From positions 303 to 16,170 of the forward strand of contig QHNU01000181.1 in the NCBI GenBank assembly GCA_003218525.1: a stretch of 15,868 nt of DNA. The letters run 5' to 3'. Below, one piece after another: positions 14,448 to 15,868 of this stretch. The stretch is from Verrucomicrobiota bacterium (GTDB taxonomy: Bacteria > Verrucomicrobiota > Verrucomicrobiia > Chthoniobacterales > UBA10450). The translations under genes were made by a program, and so were the position numbers. Within the stretch, counting starts at the first letter, position 1. Each line of letters begins with the position of its first letter. The notes below the pieces were generated by a model that was not told the origin of the DNA, did not search any database, and was given only the letters and a program-made list of their open reading frames with translations.

Positions 14448-15083
14448 TTAAGCTGCGACTTCTTCAGCCGAAGCCAGCGAGGCTTCATTGGCAAGTGGCT
14501 CGCCCACGAGGTAGCGAGTAAATCGCCGAATCACAATGTTCTCGCCCAATTCGGCAATTTTTGTGTTCAGCAATTCTTTGATCGTCTGGTCCGGGTTTTT
14601 TATGAAGCCCTGCTCGAGCAAACATACCGTGCTGTAGAATTTATCGAGCTTTCCATCGACGATCTTGTTCATCACCCCATCGGCTTTTCCCTTCACCTGC
14701 GCTCTATAAATTTCCCGCTCGGCTTCAATCAAGGATCCCGGAACCTCCTCCCGGCTCACGTAGAGCGGATGCGCCGCCGCAATGTGCAACGTGATATCTT
14801 TCACAAAATCGCGAAAATTTTGGTTTTTCGCGACGAAATCAGTCTCGCAGTTTACCTCGACGAGGACCCCAACCTTCCCTTGGAGATGGATATACGACGC
14901 GACAATACCCTCCTTTGTCGCCCGCGACGCTTTTTTGCTCGCGCTAGCAATGCCCTTGGTGCGCAAGATCGTCTCCGCCTTGGCCAAATCTCCCTGCGCC
15001 TCGGCCAGCGCTCGCTTGCAATCCATCATACCGGCATTGGTCTTGTCGCGGAGTTGCTTGACGATTTTCGGACTGATTTGCAT
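14448..15083 (-). CDS. tsf: Translation elongation factor Ts
   Basis: The guanine-nucleotide exchange factor for EF-Tu. The 211-residue protein has the N-terminal UBA-like domain with 'VKQLRDKTNAGMMDCKRALA', the core exchange loop 'NCETDFVAKN' (the TDFV motif) and the dimerisation segment 'PLYVSREEVP'. It is shorter than the E. coli protein (about 280) and similar to short bacterial forms that lack much of the second core subdomain and coiled-coil region. The ATG at 15083 is 24 bases after the rpsB stop, the conserved rpsB-tsf operon arrangement. Confidence 0.97.
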   Translation of the reverse strand: MQISPKIVKQLRDKTNAGMMDCKRALAEAQGDLAKAETILRTKGIASASKKASRATKEGIVASYIHLQGKVGVLVEVNCETDFVAKNQNFRDFVKDITLHIAAAHPLYVSREEVPGSLIEAEREIYRAQVKGKADGVMNKIVDGKLDKFYSTVCLLEQGFIKNPDQTIKELLNTKIAELGENIVIRRFTRYLVGEPLANEASLASAEEVAA

Positions 15084-15107
15084 CGGTCGAATAGTAGCGC
15101 GGCAAGG

Positions 15108-15788
15108 CTAGGCGGAAACGCCCGCCATCTCTGCCTGCGCTGCCGCTGTTGAATCGCCCGTGGCCGAGACAATAGCGTCGACCAACTTCTGCAAAATCAC
15201 GCGAATGGCCCGAATGGCATCGTCATTTCCTGCAATCGGGATGTTGAGCCGGCGCGCCTCATTCACGGCATTTTGCTCCCGCGTGGTATCGACCACTACG
15301 AGCGCATCCGGTAATTGGGCCATGTCGAGGATGCCGTCGAGATTCCGGCGTAATTTCGCAGCCTCGCGATTCAGCGCCGCAATCTCTTGCTTGCCCATTT
15401 TTTTGAACTCGGGCGATTGCTCGATCTGCTCGATGTATTTCAATCGTCCAATGCTTTTGCGAATTGTCGCGAGGTTGGTCAGCGTTCCGCCAAGCCAGCG
15501 CTGATTCACATAAAACTGCCCACAAGCAAGCGCTGCTTCTTTCACGGCCTCCTGGGCCTGCTTCTTACAACCGACGAACAAAATCTTCCCACCGCGTCGC
15601 GTCACTTCCTGCAAAAACTCAGTCGCACGCTGAAGCTGCTTCACCGTTTCATCCAGATTGATGATATAGATCTGGTTCTTCTGCTCGAAAATGTATGGTC
15701 GCATTTTCGGATTCCAGCGCTTGGTCTGATGTCCAAAATGCACGCCCGCTTCCAAAAGCTCTGGGACAAGTTCACTTGTATTTACCAT
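15108..15788 (-). CDS. rpsB: 30S ribosomal protein S2 (with an apparent internal deletion)
   Basis: S2 of the small ribosomal subunit, 226 residues against the usual 240 or more. Clear family motifs are 'LLEAGVHFGHQTKRWNPKMR' near the N-terminus, 'FVGCKKQAQE', 'NQRWLGGTLTN' and 'DALVVVDTTREQNAVNEA'. After 'RRLNIP' (Pro184) the sequence jumps to 'IAGNDDAIRAIR'. In typical S2 proteins, E. coli included, about 17 residues with the 'ALVDTNxDP' core lie between these two segments. The missing piece is a multiple of three, so the frame survives. The ATG at 15786-15788 has no good ribosome-binding site but is preceded by a hairpin. Confidence 0.95.
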   Translation of the reverse strand: MVNTSELVPELLEAGVHFGHQTKRWNPKMRPYIFEQKNQIYIINLDETVKQLQRATEFLQEVTRRGGKILFVGCKKQAQEAVKEAALACGQFYVNQRWLGGTLTNLATIRKSIGRLKYIEQIEQSPEFKKMGKQEIAALNREAAKLRRNLDGILDMAQLPDALVVVDTTREQNAVNEARRLNIPIAGNDDAIRAIRVILQKLVDAIVSATGDSTAAAQAEMAGVSA

Positions 15789-15800
15789 AGAAAATCAGAG

Positions 15801-15820
15801 CGCTCGCCACGAGGCGAGCG
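15801..15820 (-). promoter_or_regulatory. Hairpin in the rpsB leader
   Basis: A perfect 8-bp stem, CGCTCGCC (15801-15808) and GGCGAGCG (15813-15820), has a 4-base loop. It ends 12 bases before the rpsB start codon on the minus strand and is followed there by CTCTGATTTT. It could be a 5'-leader structure that controls rpsB translation (S2 leaders are autoregulatory in other bacteria), or the terminator of a gene beyond the right edge. Sequence alone does not decide. Confidence 0.4.
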
Positions 15821-15868
15821 GACGGGGAAGATGCTACAGCGGCGCGCTAAAGGCAAACTGAATGTTCA

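Noticed and set aside
14418..15152. A 244-codon open frame on the plus strand
   Set aside because: It lies opposite tsf, whose product is unmistakable, and shows no protein character of its own.
1..15868. CRISPR array, insertion sequence, integrase or complete defence island
   Set aside because: No regularly spaced repeats, transposase or integrase motifs, or intact effector genes were found on either strand.

Overview
The window reads as a chromosomal stretch of a Gram-negative soil-type bacterium, most likely a verrucomicrobium related to Chthoniobacterales/Udaeobacter. This is inferred from protein flavour: the exported NHL-repeat protein with an 'ISTRG...GFIV' C-terminal module, the 'AGWTWGYCSAV' small protein, the PE-LIG type LigD, and weak or absent Shine-Dalgarno sequences. 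It has not been checked by a database search. Base composition is moderately GC-rich throughout.

Layout, left to right. Positions 1-2622 (+) hold the 3' part of a membrane H+-pyrophosphatase gene (K+-independent signature), a small unknown protein and an MBL-fold hydrolase that ends in a likely terminator. A tRNA-Gln(CUG) follows at 2684-2754. Debris abuts its 3' end: a 5'-truncated, frameshifted gene for an exported NHL-type protein, and a possibly decayed small gene. Positions 3652-6042 (-) encode a membrane class III nucleotide cyclase with a TolB/FlgO-like plus TPR C-terminal half. A fragment that resembles a TIR-like nucleotide-binding protein lies between it and tadA (-). A small secreted protein and tyrS (+) follow. 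tyrS ends at a symmetric hairpin, facing an SRPBCC gene on the other strand.

Positions 9460-11253 (-) form a tightly coupled operon, purS - Pmp3-like protein - purQ - bioD, in which every junction is a 4-nt start/stop overlap. PurS and PurQ are the small and glutaminase subunits of the three-part FGAM synthase; PurL is not in the window. A 27-nt dyad lies in the gap between purS and a divergent gene for a single-pass membrane protein (11352-12050, +).

Positions 12060-14312 (-) carry a polymerase-less LigD (PE + ligase) and, upstream of it, a DUF892/YciE ferritin-like protein. ligD has an in-frame TAA that splits the phosphoesterase active site. The right edge is the classical rpsB-tsf operon (-). 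The S2 protein it encodes appears to lack about 17 normally conserved residues.

Most of the content is ordinary housekeeping and stress genes. The items that deserve a second look are the Pmp3 gene embedded between purS and purQ, the dyad upstream of purS, the S2 deletion, the LigD stop codon, and the two gene-fragment zones next to tRNA-Gln and tadA. I found no CRISPR array, no complete mobile element and no intact, convincingly new multi-gene system.
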